Shown here: piece after piece, positions 23,381 through 37,073 of the stretch
Position numbering within the stretch: position 1 is the first letter of the stretch
Layout of the letters: every line of letters begins with the position of its first letter
Source of the DNA: Mangifera indica
Taxonomy: Eukaryota > Streptophyta > Magnoliopsida > Sapindales > Anacardiaceae
NCBI RefSeq assembly: GCF_011075055.1
Contig: NC_058138.1
Coordinates: 24,149,568-24,213,567 of the forward strand
Direction: 5' to 3'
Length of the DNA stretch: 64,000 bases
Program-made: the position numbers and the translations under genes
Notes under the pieces: generated by a model
What the model saw: the letters and a program-made list of their open reading frames with translations, nothing else
Told to the model about the DNA's origin: nothing
Database searches by the model: none

Positions 23381-24768
23381 TGGTGAAACCCTGCATGGTC
23401 AGTGAAAACAAATGCAGAGGGAATAATCTAACTAGTGGTTCTGGGGATTTCGGTACCTTAACAAGGGAAGCTGCAATGTCAGTCCTGTAGCATTTGTATA
23501 TTTATTAGAAGGATGAAATGTAATCCTTCTCATAAGTAATATGTTTGCCATATAAACCGTATGTATTAATTTATTATCAAGTTTTGGGCTTTAATTGCTG
23601 CAATAGTGTAACCATATTGAAAGATTCATATGAAAATGGTGAGCTTGATGCGATGTGGAGACAAAAGTATTCCAGAAAAGTTTTCATGAAATTTAACAGT
23701 TAGTGGCAAAATAGTAAGAACACAACTTTGATCAGAGTCATCAGTTTATTCATTTTTTTTCAGTTATGCGGCGTGGTATTCTCCTCTTCAACATTTGACA
23801 ATTAAATATTCACACGCACCAAACAAATTTCCCTCCCAAAAAGCCGTAACCCATTAGAATGTTGCAAATTCTCAGGTGTAATTCTTTCTTGGACTCATTT
23901 GATAATGACTTCCTTGTTTTTTCTTTGTATACCCGTTTATCATTCTTTCCATAGTTGTAATGTAATGTTTTGAGCATTATATAGTTATAAAATGCCACAA
24001 TAGCTTCTTCTTTTTTGCTTTATTTCTCTAAAATCTTTGCTAAAAAAGAAGTTTTCAGAGATGGGGTTTTTGCTTTTCTTTTAGTCATAGGACGACAGAT
24101 GCAAGAGTTTGAATATATCGAATGTAAGAATTATTTGGCCCTAGGTTGAGTGGCAAATGTGGGGAACTCTCTGGAGACATAAGTTATTGGATTTTGATGA
24201 ATTTGTGTAGATGCATGAAGTTTCCTTGTACCGTAGTTGGCACCTCTTTTTCGGGGAGATGGATCTACACAAGTTGATGCTGATCAGCTGTTGGTTGTAC
24301 CTTATTGCCACTGATTTTTTTTTTTTTTCAGTTCTCATACATACGAGAAGCAGCTTATTCTGGTTTCATTATGGAAATTTCATAGGGTACTTTGTAGCTT
24401 TGAACAGGTATAGTTTGTCTGTCATTGGCTTCCACATGTAAACGCCTATATTTATATGTATATTGCCGAACTTCTTTGTTGAAGAATAAAGACTCTATAT
24501 TTGCCACACTTCAACCAAGGCAGGCCAATTCCCATGTATGACATAGGCAAGCCAAGTTATAATAGCCTACACCTTTCTAATTAAGAATTTTATTTTTCAA
24601 AAATAATTAGCTAAAATGTAAATAAACCAAGTGATATACTAAACGACGTCGTTGGGAATGAATCCTACCATAATAAAAACCCGACTCGGTTGACAATCGC
24701 CATTACTTCAATTCAATAAACAAGGACTGTCTGGTACTTTTGATTCATCAACGAAACTATCGGCAAAG
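23381..24768. other. Intergenic DNA between RF2 and the SHG1-like gene
   Basis: Begins with the RF2 3' UTR. The rest contains no recognisable gene; open frames at 23810 (-), 24141 (-) and 24211 (+) look like chance. Near 24640 the palindrome AAACGACGTCGTT lies about 125 bases before the predicted 5' UTR intron of the next gene and may belong to its promoter. Confidence 0.4.
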
Positions 24769-24927
24769 GTGATAATTTCTCAAATAGTACGCTTGATGTC
24801 GTAATTTATTGGATTTCGCGCATTTTCCTTAGCAGCATCCTTTTTGTCTTTAATTCATTCGTAGAGTAAACAGGGAGATATATTAAATTGTTGTTTTTGG
24901 TTTTGTAGGTTTTGCTTGTGGACGAGA

Positions 24928-27097
24928 ATGGCTTCATCTTCTTCCGTTATAAGCCCAGAAGATGTTTTGGAGTCTCTGATGAATGATGGTACTTTTGATT
25001 CTCTTAGATTGAAGATCATTAATCAGCTCAAAGCCAATGTAATTCTCTCTCTTTATTATCGTAAAATTTTATATATTTTATTTAAAATTTACTGTTTAAT
25101 TTGTTAGTACTCGTGGTTTTTTGCGGGTTCTGGGTTCAGTTCTTACCTGGGTTTATAAGTTATCTAACTTTAAATGGTGGGTTTTTAAGCTCCGATTAAT
25201 GGTGTTTTGTTACATGTAACAATGTTTTAGCAAGCAAAGACGATTTTGTGGGTGTGCATGTAACTAATTCGTGTACTTTGCGGTAATATGATACCTTGCT
25301 TTTATCTGAACTGTAACTGTTGTGGGTTTGTTTCATAGTGTGTTTTGAGAATACTGAGACTAATAATTTGGATCTTTGGGGACTTTTCTTCTTTCTTGAA
25401 TTGGTTACATGAGGAATTGCAACTTTAAATGTGAAGTTTGCTCTTTCTTGATAAAAATGAAGACTTTTGCAGAAAGAAAACGTTGTTTTCCCCTTTAACT
25501 GGTAATTATTGGGCTTTATGTTACAGTTACTTGCGGTTCCTCATGGTTGTTTTAATTGGTTGTATCATGCATGTTTGATCAAATGTCAACTTAAATATTA
25601 GCGAGGCAGTTTGGTTCATAATATACAATTATTGGGTAGCAATTTTCTTTCTTGGTGCATCTTGGCCATTTGGACATCAACATCATGTTCTCCTGGACCT
25701 CTATATCTTTTCCCTTTGTTTTCTACTTGATGAGTATTTCCATTTCTGCTTTAATCATCTACTTCTGCACATACGATGGCTGATGTGGACAAAATTAGCG
25801 GCCTTTTTTGGGTGTTACTAGAGAAGAAAGAAAATAACTGTCTGAACTGTATTCCAGACTTAGCTTTTCTATGATGTTGTTATATTTTGGTTCAATTTTA
25901 GTTTAAGTTGTCTTAATTCCATAGTGACAAGTTGATGACATCTTTAAGATTTTGATATGCCAAATTTTGGAGCTTCTGATGTGTTTAGTAGTTATAGTTT
26001 TGTAGCCTGTAGTGAGATGGTCAAATATAAAATACCATAGATTGAGCGTTGGACATATAATTTAAGATTGTAGAAGTTGATGGTTTTAGCATTTTGATTC
26101 GCATAGAAGTGACGTGACTTTTGGTTCTTGAGAGTGAAGTCTTATATCTTTACTTTGCTTATACTTCAGGAAGAGCTAAAGAGTACAACCATTAAGATGG
26201 CTGAACAGAGTAAAGTTCTTAATACCCCTGGGGCAGAAAAACAAACTAAAAGAGAGCTCTTTGATGCGCTTCGCCAGGAACTTGAGTAAGTGTTTCAGCT
26301 TGACTGTTTTAACAAATATTTAATAGGCTGGAGAGACCCCATTTGTTTGGGTTATGTGTTATGGCTTCTTAGTTATTGTTTTCACAGATATTTAGAAGGT
26401 AGGAGAGACCCCAGTTGTTTGGGTTATGTGTTATGGCTTCTTAGTTATTGTTTTCACAGATATTTAGAAGGTAGGAGAGACCCCAGTTGTTTAGGTTGAT
26501 CATGAGATATCTGGTCTGCTTGTAGGCCCTATACACTGCATTTCCCATTTTTGTTATTTACTTGGTGGTACATAGCTGACTTGCAACCGTTAATGTTTTG
26601 GATATGTACAAGTACTATCTGTTCTTTTTTTGCCTGAGCTCTGTGCTTTAGTGCTTCTGAAGACTGAATTCACAGTTTTCTTCTTTATCACTATGATGTG
26701 ATATACTATTTACAAGAGTAAATGTATTCATGCTGAAACTGCATTTTATGTTTTTTTATCGCACAGAGCTCCCGTGCTTGAGAAGGCATCAAAGTCAGTT
26801 TGGGAGTTAATTCTGGACAGCAATGGGCTAGGAAAGGAAATTAGTGAGACTGTTGAAAAGGTATTTTGTAGATTAAGTGGCAGGGAACCTCCATTATTTC
26901 CTCCAAGCATTAAGATCCAACCAGATAAAGAAACTGAGAATGAGAAAGGAAAAGAAAAAGGAAAAGGAAAAGCAAAGGAACATGAAGATGAAAAGGAGGG
27001 TTCAAACTCTAAATCAAAGAAAAGGAGTTTCATCGAGATAAATGAGGAGGGAGGGTTGGCTGAAGTTGCGAAGGATCTGACATCCCCAGGGTTGTAA
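24928..27097 (+). CDS. SHG1/BOD1-domain-like protein, 3 exons, 185 aa
   Basis: Exons 24928-25038, 26170-26285 and 26767-27097 join in phase to 185 residues. An intron probably also splits the 5' UTR (24769-24908, AAAG/GTGATA to TTTTGTAG), so the ATG lies just after its acceptor. The N-terminal 100 residues are helical (EDVLESLMNDGTFDSLRLKI, then a segment with TKRELFDALRQELE) and resemble the small domain of COMPASS subunit Shg1 and of the kinetochore protein BOD1. The C-terminal third is a low-complexity Lys/Glu tract (EKGKEKGKGKAKEHEDEKEG) with a possible nuclear signal (KSKKRSF). By family analogy it could be a nuclear partner of a histone H3K4 methyltransferase complex. This is a resemblance recalled from memory, not tested. 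The second intron (26286-26766) holds a 72-bp tandem repeat. Confidence 0.8.
26316..26498. repeat. 72-bp tandem repeat in an intron, about 2.5 copies
   Basis: Copies start at 26316, 26388 and 26460 with period 72; the second and third are almost identical and the first slightly diverged. The unit contains TAGGAGAGACCCCAGTTG. Because 72 is a multiple of three the repeat keeps one frame open for 69 codons; this is not a gene. Confidence 0.9.
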
Positions 27098-28327
27098 TGG
27101 TAGGATTTAATACATTCCAAGTTTGAAGATACAAGAGACTACGTTGACAAAATGTTCTTTTTCCTTTTTTGGGTGATATAACACATATTAGGACCCATCT
27201 AGACTTGAAGTAAAACGTGGCGACTTGGGTAGGAAATTAGCACTGCACAAGCTCCATGTTTTACGTTTGTATATTATTAACTAATGAATTTCATTTACTT
27301 CAATGAGTACTCTGAATGATGACTGTTTTTAACGTTGTTTTAGCTTGAATTCACTCAAACATTAATGATGCCCTTAATTTTCCCCTTTAGTTTAAATGAA
27401 ATGAAATATGTTTCCGCAATTTCTGGTCTAGTGTACAGTTATACTTTCACCTCAAAGAAAACGTAGCTTTAGTGAAAGCTAGAAGGAGCTGATTATTAAG
27501 TTTATCAGTATTTAATCAAGTTGCTGTTCCATGGCTTGATTATCACATAAACTAACAGATTGGTTCTTAATGAGACGTTTCTACTTCTGCAAAATGTCGT
27601 TTACAGAGTATCAGATAAGGTGTTTTGAAGTTTTTCAAGATTAGTGGAAAATAGGTTCCTTAATTATAGGATAAAGTGAAGTTTTGGACTAGAGGTGGAT
27701 TTCAACCAAACTCAAGCTTAAGCAATTTCTTCTTGTTGAGCTAAACTGCGATTGAAGCTGGTGTTGGAGTATGCCCTGCCATTCTTTTTCTTCTTCTCCG
27801 ACTATTTTCTTTTCTGAAAATTCTTCTTTTTATCTGATTTTATTGATTACTAGCTCAAGTTGGATGTTATGGATATGAGTCAAAAATCAAGTTGGTTTTT
27901 GTTCAAGTTTGACTTGAATCCAATCTTATTTTGGACCTCCATTTCAGAATTTAAGGAAGTCCCATTCTAACTTGTTCTTCATAATTGGGAAGCTTAACGT
28001 GTAAATGATGTTTTACTAGTTATAAAATTGAGTAAAAGGAAACATTATTAAGCATTCAACATGAAACTGCATTAATCAGTCAGTAAAACATGCAGATGTC
28101 TTTTATTTCCATAGTTTAAGCCGTAAAGTTTAAATTAATCTGCATTACAAAACTCAAAATCTTCTGAGAAGATGAAAACTAAAGGCACTCTTCTCAGAAA
28201 CTGTCTTTACAAATTTATAGCAACTAAAAGGATTGGATTCATTCTATAGATGACAAATATTTACACTTCACTGAGATCACAGTTTTCTAAAACTCTCTAA
28301 TTCTACCTTTTCTGCAATTGTACATCA
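27098..28327. other. Intergenic DNA between convergent genes
   Basis: 3' flanks of the SHG1-like gene and of the minus-strand TRF2/HOY1-like gene. About 27685-27950 begins AGAGGTGGATTTCAACC and ends with a distantly inverted counterpart (GGATTCAAGTC on the other strand), possibly a decayed hAT-type MITE. No gene seen. Confidence 0.4.
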
Positions 28328-30397
28328 TCAAGGCCAGCTATTCTGTCCATGGTGGTGGTGGTGATTGTCGGCAGTGTCACAATCATAGTAACTCAGTGGA
28401 ATTTCATTAGTAACTTGAGGTGGTATCACTGCAGGAATCGGCTGTTGAATCTCCGTAAGCAGAGATGACATCCAAGGTTGAAAAATTAGGCGTGCAGCTG
28501 TTTCGTTTGAAGGCAAATCAATGTACATAGTAACAGGCATATTTTGTCCATAGATTGTGTTGCTTGTGCTGTTAGTGTTACAAACAAGGTTGTTATCCGT
28601 AGACTGACTGATCAATGCCTGCATTGTTGCTATACTTTCAAGGCTACACTGGCTAAACCCTTCTTGGTCTGTGTAATCTGTATGTGCATCACTCATCAAC
28701 GTCTTTTCAATGTGGTTTAAACATGTGTGAGTGTCAGTGTCGAAATTGCGCCTGCAGCTGCTGCCTGATTCAATGTAATCATTGTTATTGTTGTTCAGAT
28801 ATAATACATCTGCTGGTGTGATTGCAGGAATAGGCGTAAGTCCTGGAACTTGATTTCCAACTAAATTATCGGTAAAATCATTCACTCCATGATCCCAGAA
28901 TGCCATCCCTGGATTTTCGCCAAACTCCATTACTGTATTACAAATTGAGTCAATGTACACTTAACAAATACTAAAATTAGAGTGCACAAAATCAGTACAC
29001 AGCAGTACCTGAATCCGGTGAAGCCAATTCGTGCTGCGTGATAATTTGCTGATAAGATGGAGCTGGTTGATTAGCATAAGGTGTGTTTTGAAGTTGTGAC
29101 AAGGACAGTTGCAAAGCAGGATTGAAATGAAGCCTTTGTCCATGAAAGCTGAAATTTAAATCCATAGGCTCATATATACTTTGCTGATAGAAATAAGGAG
29201 ACTTCAAACTTGGGAAAGGTTGCCGACTTAATTCATTCAATCTGTGATCACATTGTAAAAGCTTCTCAAATGGTTTATCAAGAACTCCTGGAGGAAATTT
29301 CAGGTAATGTCTCCTGAGAGTACAACAAAATCAACATCATCGTCAGTAAAAACAACAACAAAAAAACAGAAATTTCAATCCGTCTAAGCCGTCTCCACCC
29401 GTTTCACCATAGCTGCTAACTAGCTCCAATTCATTCAAAATAAACATATAATTTTTAACCTCCACGTGGGAGCTTGTCCATCCGTGAAATCTGCTACTGT
29501 CTTCCAATTAGTATGCTTTCTTGGCTGTGGATCAGTCTCATGGTGAAATGTAGGTGGGTTTTTCAACTGCCAATAAATTGAAAGCCATCACTAAAGCAAA
29601 ATTAACATTAATTAACACTTTAAAAATAGAGAAATAAAAAACTTAACCTCAATCTCAAGAATTCCAGGCTCATTTTCATTCATAGTTGCTCTGATGGCCA
29701 AGATGTCACCCCATTGTATTTCAATCTTTCTCTTCAATGTCCTTTCTAAAAACTCCCACACAAGTTTCTTCTTTGCATAGTAACACTTGGCCACCAAATC
29801 GCCTTCATAAATGGAGACTCTCTGCATAAAATTTTGATAAGAAACTTCTCATCTTTTCCGAGATGATGATAAAATATGATAGTATGTAATGTTACCTCCC
29901 ATTTGCCGATTCTGAGTAATGATGCGGAAAAGTTTGACGCTTTCAACTTCTCGGTCATTTGTTGAGAAACAAAATCAGTTTTTCTTGGTCTACCAACTGC
30001 CCCATGACCTGGACCTTGATAATGAATCTGTTCTTGTCGAGGTTGGAATGTACCATGTGTTAAGTTGATAAAAGATTCAGACTTTGTCAGTTTCAAGCGA
30101 AGTTCAGGATTTTTCAAAATCTTCTGAAGATCATACATCTGCAAAAAAATAAATTTAAAAAAGATTAAAAACAATATACATTATCTGACACAGAAAAAAA
30201 TCATGAAAACTCGAGACGAAAACCTGATGATAAGAATACTTCATCTGTAAGTTATGGAAGCTCTTGTTAGCCAAATGTCTATAGAGTTGGAGTTCTTCAG
30301 AGGAAGAAAACGCCAAGCTTGTGAATTTATCATCATCACCATCACCATGTCGTCCATATCCATCTTTTTCTTCACCTGAAACACCTTGCACCACCAT
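28328..30397 (-). CDS. TRF2/HOY1 PH-like domain protein, 6 exons, 535 aa
   Basis: Exons in transcript order 30397-30224, 30138-29896, 29821-29648, 29566-29460, 29313-29009 and 28932-28328 join in phase to 535 residues; all introns are GT-AG. The N-terminus is acidic (GDGDDDKFTS). The conserved centre starts with MYDLQKILKNPELRLKL, then GPGHGAVGRPRKTDF, then the PH-like part: SLLRIGKWERVSIYEGDLVA, KIEIQWGDILAIRA, ETDPQPRKHTNWK, FTDGQAP, HYLKFPPGVLDKPFEKLLQ. I recognise this as the plant family now labelled TRF2/HOY1 PH-like. The C-terminal half is Asn/Gln/Ser-rich and low in complexity, ending with a His run before NSWP. GRPRK resembles an AT-hook core, hinting at a nuclear role. Biochemical function is not known to me. 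The first ATG of the longest frame fits; the 5' flank is purine-rich. Confidence 0.82.
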
Positions 30398-33300
30398 GGC
30401 TGTTGTTGTTGATGTTGTTAATGTCCGTGTAAATAAGGTTATGACTCAACTGAGTTGAATTGAAGAAGAAGAAGAGAGGAAGAAGCAGAGAAAAACAGGG
30501 GGAAAACAGAGACGGGTGTAAACGGGAAATTATATATGAAGCAGCGGCAGCCCTGTTTATAAGGCTTTTCAGTGCATGTAAAACTCCAATTCCATAGTCG
30601 ATTTTGTCACACGTGGCATTCCCCGGATTAATCTCAGGTTTTTAAATATAAAAAAGTAAATGTATATTTCGCAGGAGAATAAAATATACTGGCTGCTAAC
30701 AAACTATTTGGTTTGTTAGTATTTGATTTTTTTACTTTTAACTTTTTTCACTGTCGTCGTTGTTAAAAGTAAAATTATATATACAAATTGGGATAATAAT
30801 TCCATCCACTAAATGAATGTTTATGCCAACTTTTCTTGAATGGGACAAAAAATGTTAAAATCTCTTTTCCATTTATTATTTTCTTTGTTTGTCCTTTTCC
30901 TTACATAACTCCTAGAAACTTATATACCAAATTATATAAAAAAAATTTAATTATTATAAATATGTCTATTTTATTTCTCAAAAGAATTATGAGAAAAAAT
31001 TTTCTCATAAAGAAATGAAGGGAAGGAGAAGATATTTGTAATGGATAAGAGATATAAATTTTCTGTAATTATCTTATTATGAGGATGAAATAATCTTTCT
31101 TATAAAGACGAAGACAAAATTTAACATATTTAACCTTGTTTCATCTGTTGTCTCCTTTATATATAATTAGTAGATATTAACAATATAAACAAATTGGTAA
31201 GACATATTTTTATGATTTAAATCATTCAATCAATACGTCTAACTTGTTTATATTATTTAATGTCAAATTAGTTTTGTTTGTACCCTTATTACTTTTTTAT
31301 AAGCCGAAAAATCCAATGATTATTTGAAAGGTGGGAAAGTGAAATGTTTTCTTATAAAAAGTTTATATATACATTTAAACCTTTTGATTGTAGTTGGTTT
31401 GACCTTTAGATTAAAATCTAGGGTAAGTGAAAATATTAATGTTTGGGTAAAATAGTAAATTTACATTCTTTTAACTCTCAAAGAAATTCATTGTTGGTTA
31501 AAAGTAAGTAATTGGTAATTAGTATAATAAAATATTAAAAAGGGTCTGTGTTGTGTTTAATGGAAAAGAAGAAGATGAAGGTGAATATTAATAATAATAA
31601 TATTAGTTAATGGCTTAATGCATGCCAAGTCATACTAGAAGGCAAAGGCAAGGCAAGGCAGCCACCGAGATCAAGATCATAACTTTACAAATAAGCAGCC
31701 GTCTCAGCTTGCTTAATTATGATTAACATCATTAATAATAATTTAATGATATTATTATTATTATTTTATGATTGAAAAACTTGTACAAGAAAGGCATAAT
31801 ATAATTTTCATTTTCAAAGAATATTTCTGCTTATTTGTTGGTGAAGGATTATTTTAATATTATCTAGTAGATAATAATGATAATTAGCCATTAAAATTTT
31901 GAAAAAGAAAATTAAGTTGTAAAATCAAAGAGCAATTGGATATAGGTTGGTGGCTAATATAAAATTACAAATAAAAAATACCAAGTAGATAATTAAGAAA
32001 GAGTTGGAGCATGAGAGGATAATATTATTTAAACCTTAATTTCAAGGTATAATTTAGATGATGATGATGATGATTTACCCTTTTAATTGGGAGGGAAAAA
32101 AATTAATCATCTTTGATTTCACTTAAATTAATTACATTTTTGAATTTGGAGTGAAAAAAAATTCTTTAATTTTTTTGGTAATGTGGTTAAAGGGTACTCT
32201 TATGGTCATTTTTCGTACATAGAGACTAAATCCTTTCCTTGGGTTGGTTAAAGACGAATCATTCATATTGAGAGTAAAAACTTCATAACTCAGTCCTATC
32301 CCCAATCCAGTTAAAAGACAAATCAATCATGTAAAAAATAGAGAATTCATGAGAAAAATCCTTTTAACCTGGCCTAAAAAGGAATTAAATTGAACTTTGG
32401 ATCAACCCTAACTCTAGCCTACAAGTCGATGCTTACTTAATGGGAAAAAAAAAAAAATAGTGAAAGAATGACAAAACCGATAATGCAATTAGGATATTCT
32501 TAAGTCAGTTTTCAAGCATCAAGACGAAGTCGCCTCCCTGGTAAGTTTCCTTTTCATTGCAATCAGATACGAACCATCCGCATCGAGAATAGACAATTCA
32601 TGAGGACCATCCCCGCAATTTGATCTCACAGATATTAATTAAACTTTATATCAACCCTTCTAAATTGGGAAAAAAATAAATTAATATTGAAATAATGAGA
32701 AGATGGTGATGTGAAAGTGAGGTGGCATGAGATTGAGAATGTGGGATACTCTTTATTAATAACTTAAGGTTGAAGATGAGACCATCAGAGTGAATGAGAT
32801 ATATACCATTTCCATGATGTGAGGAATAATTTGTGAACTTATATTTATTTAAGTGGAATGTATTTTTTAAAGGAGAATTTGAGTCATAATTATTAATCTT
32901 TTAATGCATTGACCATGATGAATATTTTACAGAGGAATAAATCATTTATACGATAATATTTCCTCATTATTTGACCTACCAATAATATTTCAAACCTAAT
33001 ATTATACAAGCATTTCGAAAGTTGAAATCTGTTCGGGCTTTAGCTTGTGGCAAGTTTTCCATTAGGTTAAGTGTTTTTATTTGTTTGTATAAGATTTCAG
33101 GTTTAATCTCCTATCAGAAATAAAAATCAATATATTATAATGTAATAGAGTAATTATGATAGCGCATTAATTTGTTTATACTTAGTATTTAATGATAAAG
33201 CTATGTGTTAGATATGTTGTCACCAAGACCCATTGTAACATCATGGTTTAATGAAATAACTTATACTATTCATCATACTTTTTTTTTTTTGAGAAAATAT

Positions 33301-36175
33301 TCATAAATTATTTAACTAATCTTTGGTTATTATTTTCAACTTATATACCAAACATCTTCTGTGTTTTGTCAATCTATGACTCACCCAAGGTGCTGCATCT
33401 ATTATTTGAAGTGGGTAAGAATAGTGAAAGACTATATGAGATATATTGAAGACTCCGACTTCAAGCTTTGCATTGGAGTATAGGATCCTGTCTGAAACAC
33501 AAGTTTGCAAAGCACGCTGAGGGATGATAGTTGGGTAGAATTTGGAGAGTCTAAAGTTAGTGCATGGCTACTGGGTTGGCTGCTATATATAAAAGAACTC
33601 CAATATAATTGTGGATAATGCACTAGTCAGGCGCCTACCATTCTCATATCTTACACAAGGGTGAAAGCAACCTCCATTTTTATTGCTTTCGTCACTTCTC
33701 ACTTTGGTGTCTTTTCATGGGAAGAAATTTAGAATTTCAAGAGAAGAATAAAAAAAGAAGAAATAAATATAAAGAAACACAAGAGGAGAGGGACCCCGGG
33801 CTACACACAGAAGAATATGTACTATAGAGAAAGAAAAGAGACCCTAACTTTTTGACTATATTATAATGATGCATGTGCTTGATTCAATCATAATATACAT
33901 CTGCTTATATAGATTTGGAAAATTGGTTTTATTCTTTCATCAAGTTCAACTTCTTTCAGCTAGTTATAACTAATATTGGTGACAAAAATGTTTCTAGCTT
34001 TACGACTATGTGTGATGACTTGGTAAAGGAATATCATTTTGTTGGTGGAAGTATGACCATACATGCATGCTCACAAAATTCTGTTTCTTCCTCACTTTCT
34101 TTCCTATCCATTTGGTCAATTATAATACTATAGAGCTTGATACTATTTCCTCATTAGAGTTACCTAAAGTAACATTTTTTTATTGGTAATCAAATAAATA
34201 AATAAAAACAATTTATTCTAAAATAACATTTTACTCCCCGTTAATATGTGTTAGACAATTTCTTAATGAGGGTTAACACTAATTATAATTTGATTTAATA
34301 AAACTAGATAATTAAATAATCTAATGAAATTTTATAAATAAACTTAGTTTGATTAATAAAGATAACTTAATAGATGAGTTATGATCTGATTGGACAATGC
34401 TAACTTTAGAGTATTTGTATATTTTATAGGAATGTTTAATAGTTTTTTATATATTGGCTAAGTTTTCTCTTTGAAACTCTAATACAATAATTTTATTAAT
34501 TGAAAGTCTACAAATTTAAAAAAATATAACACATCAAATATTCTAATAACCCCTACACGTTCTATTTTATGACATCCTGCATATTCATATTATTTAATGT
34601 ATGAATTGATACTACAATATGTGTTTGCCAAGTGAAAGAAACCCTAGCACAGGGGAAATCTATATTTGTCAAATGACAGAAACCCTAACAAATTAGACAT
34701 TAACAATAGAAAGTGGATTATTAATTTAGATATCTTAAGTGGATAAAGGCCAATCAATCATGATATCAAACTTTAGTGATTATATCATTAAAGTGATATT
34801 GTGGTAGTTTAGTTTAGATCTTCTTCTATAGACAAATTATCACATGGGTGGTTTTTTAGCCTATTAAAAACTTAAATATGTATAAAACAGTTGAAGCTCA
34901 CCCAAGATGAAATCTTGGTGGGGTTTGCACCTTTTTGTATATTCACACTTGATCTCACTCTCATCTTAAAAGGTTCATGCACTAAATCTAATAAGATCCA
35001 ATCCTACATATATGATGCTTTATCTAATTAGTTTATATCCACAAAATTTTGTGTTTAAAGTATTTAAAATTATAAATAACATATATGTTTGACGTAAAAG
35101 TTAAAAGTATAAGAACGTATATAAATCATTAAATATACAAATAATATATAACACGATCATTCCTTATTGGTTATTAACTTTTATATTACAAAAATAATTA
35201 TCTTATTTTAAACTAGGGTAAGATTTAAATTGATTTGACTCAGTCTTAATTTAGTATTTAACTCAAAATGAGTCAAACTCAAGATTTGATAGCTCAATCT
35301 CGAGTTTGAGTTGATTTAACATTAATTCAATAAATCATCAACAAATTTCTTTTTTTTTTTGTGACTTTAATTTCCTTTTCCCTAATAATTTATATTTATC
35401 ATCTTTGACAATTTTTTTTCTTCTTCTTCTTCAATATTTTTTGATGATTTTTCAGATGTCTTCACTGATAGTTCGTGCTCAACTTTTTGAATCTAAATGA
35501 AATCCTATTTGAATTCAATTTAGTTGAAATCCAATTTTATTTAAGACTTATAATGAAAAGTTTTAATTGTTTTTTAGGAAGAGAATATGAATTTGGATTG
35601 AATTGATGAGTAGATGTTGAAGATATAAATGAATTGTGACTGGTCAAATTTAAATCTTATAATATTAATTAATAATAATATGGCATGCCAACAGCCAATA
35701 GACTGAAAATTGGAGAACAATCGCCATCACAATCCTTAGAATCCTAAATTAATTATTAGTATTAATTATGAAATGACATTGTCGTTGGTGGAAAGATCAG
35801 ATCTAATCTAATCTAATCTTATAACACGTGACAAATTAATACTCTATATGTGCTTATTGAGGAGATTGGACAGTCATCTATTACAAGACAAAACAACTCC
35901 ATTTGATCTAATATGTGTTGTTCAAAATTTAGCTGTCATTAAACTTTGAAAAACTTAATATTAAGATCAAAGTTTTAGATATAATAATAATAATAATAAT
36001 ATTGTATCTTGATTGTAAAATATAGCATCTCTAGGTAGATTTTACATTAAAAAAGTATGAAAGAAGCGATAGATATGAATAAGTATCACATATTCTTTAA
36101 AAATGATAAGAAAAAAATGATTGAACAATTTGTGAGTTTTTAAACTATTAGATGTACTTTGGGTTATAAAAAGTC

Positions 36176-37073
36176 AAAATAGATATATCAATTGGATCGG
36201 ATCAAATAAAAGTCAGACTCAAAATACGAATTTAAAGTCTGACCCAACATTATAGTATGTCGGGTCTAGACCATGGGCCTTTCAGGTTGGATTATAAGTT
36301 TTAATATTAGGCCCATATGCTGACTCGACCCAGCCCGATACTATTTACAAATTATGAAAAAAAAAAAAAAAAAGCAAAAATGAAGACTTCTACTTCATTG
36401 CTTCTGCTACACGCAGAAGCTAACAGTCATTTTTATTTTTTTATTTTTTCTATATAAACTAATCCAAATTTTTTTATTTTTAATTTTATTTATAAATTTT
36501 TCAATCTCAATTCTTTTATTATATTCTCAGTCTCATTTTCTTTCATCAACTCTCTTTGAAAAAATGTTTGAATTTGTAAATAATAATTTTTTGTGTTTAT
36601 AATTTCATTTTCATTTCAATTTTATCATTACAAAATATTATAAATAAATTTAATGTCAAATGAATTCAAAAATTTGGAAGATGGAGACAAGTAGATAAAT
36701 AGTATAATATATATTTATTTATGTTTGTATTTGTACAGTATGCAAATTAATTTATTTGTATTATATTATAAACTTATAATATTTTTGATCATGTAACACG
36801 GTATTCTTCCATCACAAGTGAGAGATTATAAATAAAATATTTGGAATACTGTCATCGGTTTTAATAATTAAAAATAATTTGTATTTAAAAGTTTTAATTA
36901 AAATTTTTAATTAAAATTTTTTAAAATTTATTTAAATAGGTTAGTCTGATTAAAGCTTGTGAGGCAGCCTATTTAAGGCCTATTACTGTGTGAGCCTAAG
37001 GCTCGACCAGACCCATGAGTCTGATGGGTAGTGTTAGAGCCGACCTGACCTGACCCATTGATATGTCTACCCC
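36176..37073. mobile_element. Possible decayed hAT-type element
   Basis: The left end TAGATATATCAATTGGATCGG and the inverted right end TAGACATATCAATGGGTCAGG match at most positions. GC-richer subterminal blocks (CGGGTCTAGACC, CGACCCAGCCCG, CGACCTGACCTGACCC) lie on both sides of an AT-rich core. I found no clear target-site duplication, so the borders are approximate. No transposase is encoded. Confidence 0.45.

Noticed and set aside
26290..26499. Repeat-encoded 69-residue frame; also considered as a CRISPR-like array
   Set aside because: Contiguous 72-bp tandem copies without spacers, inside an intron of a plant gene.
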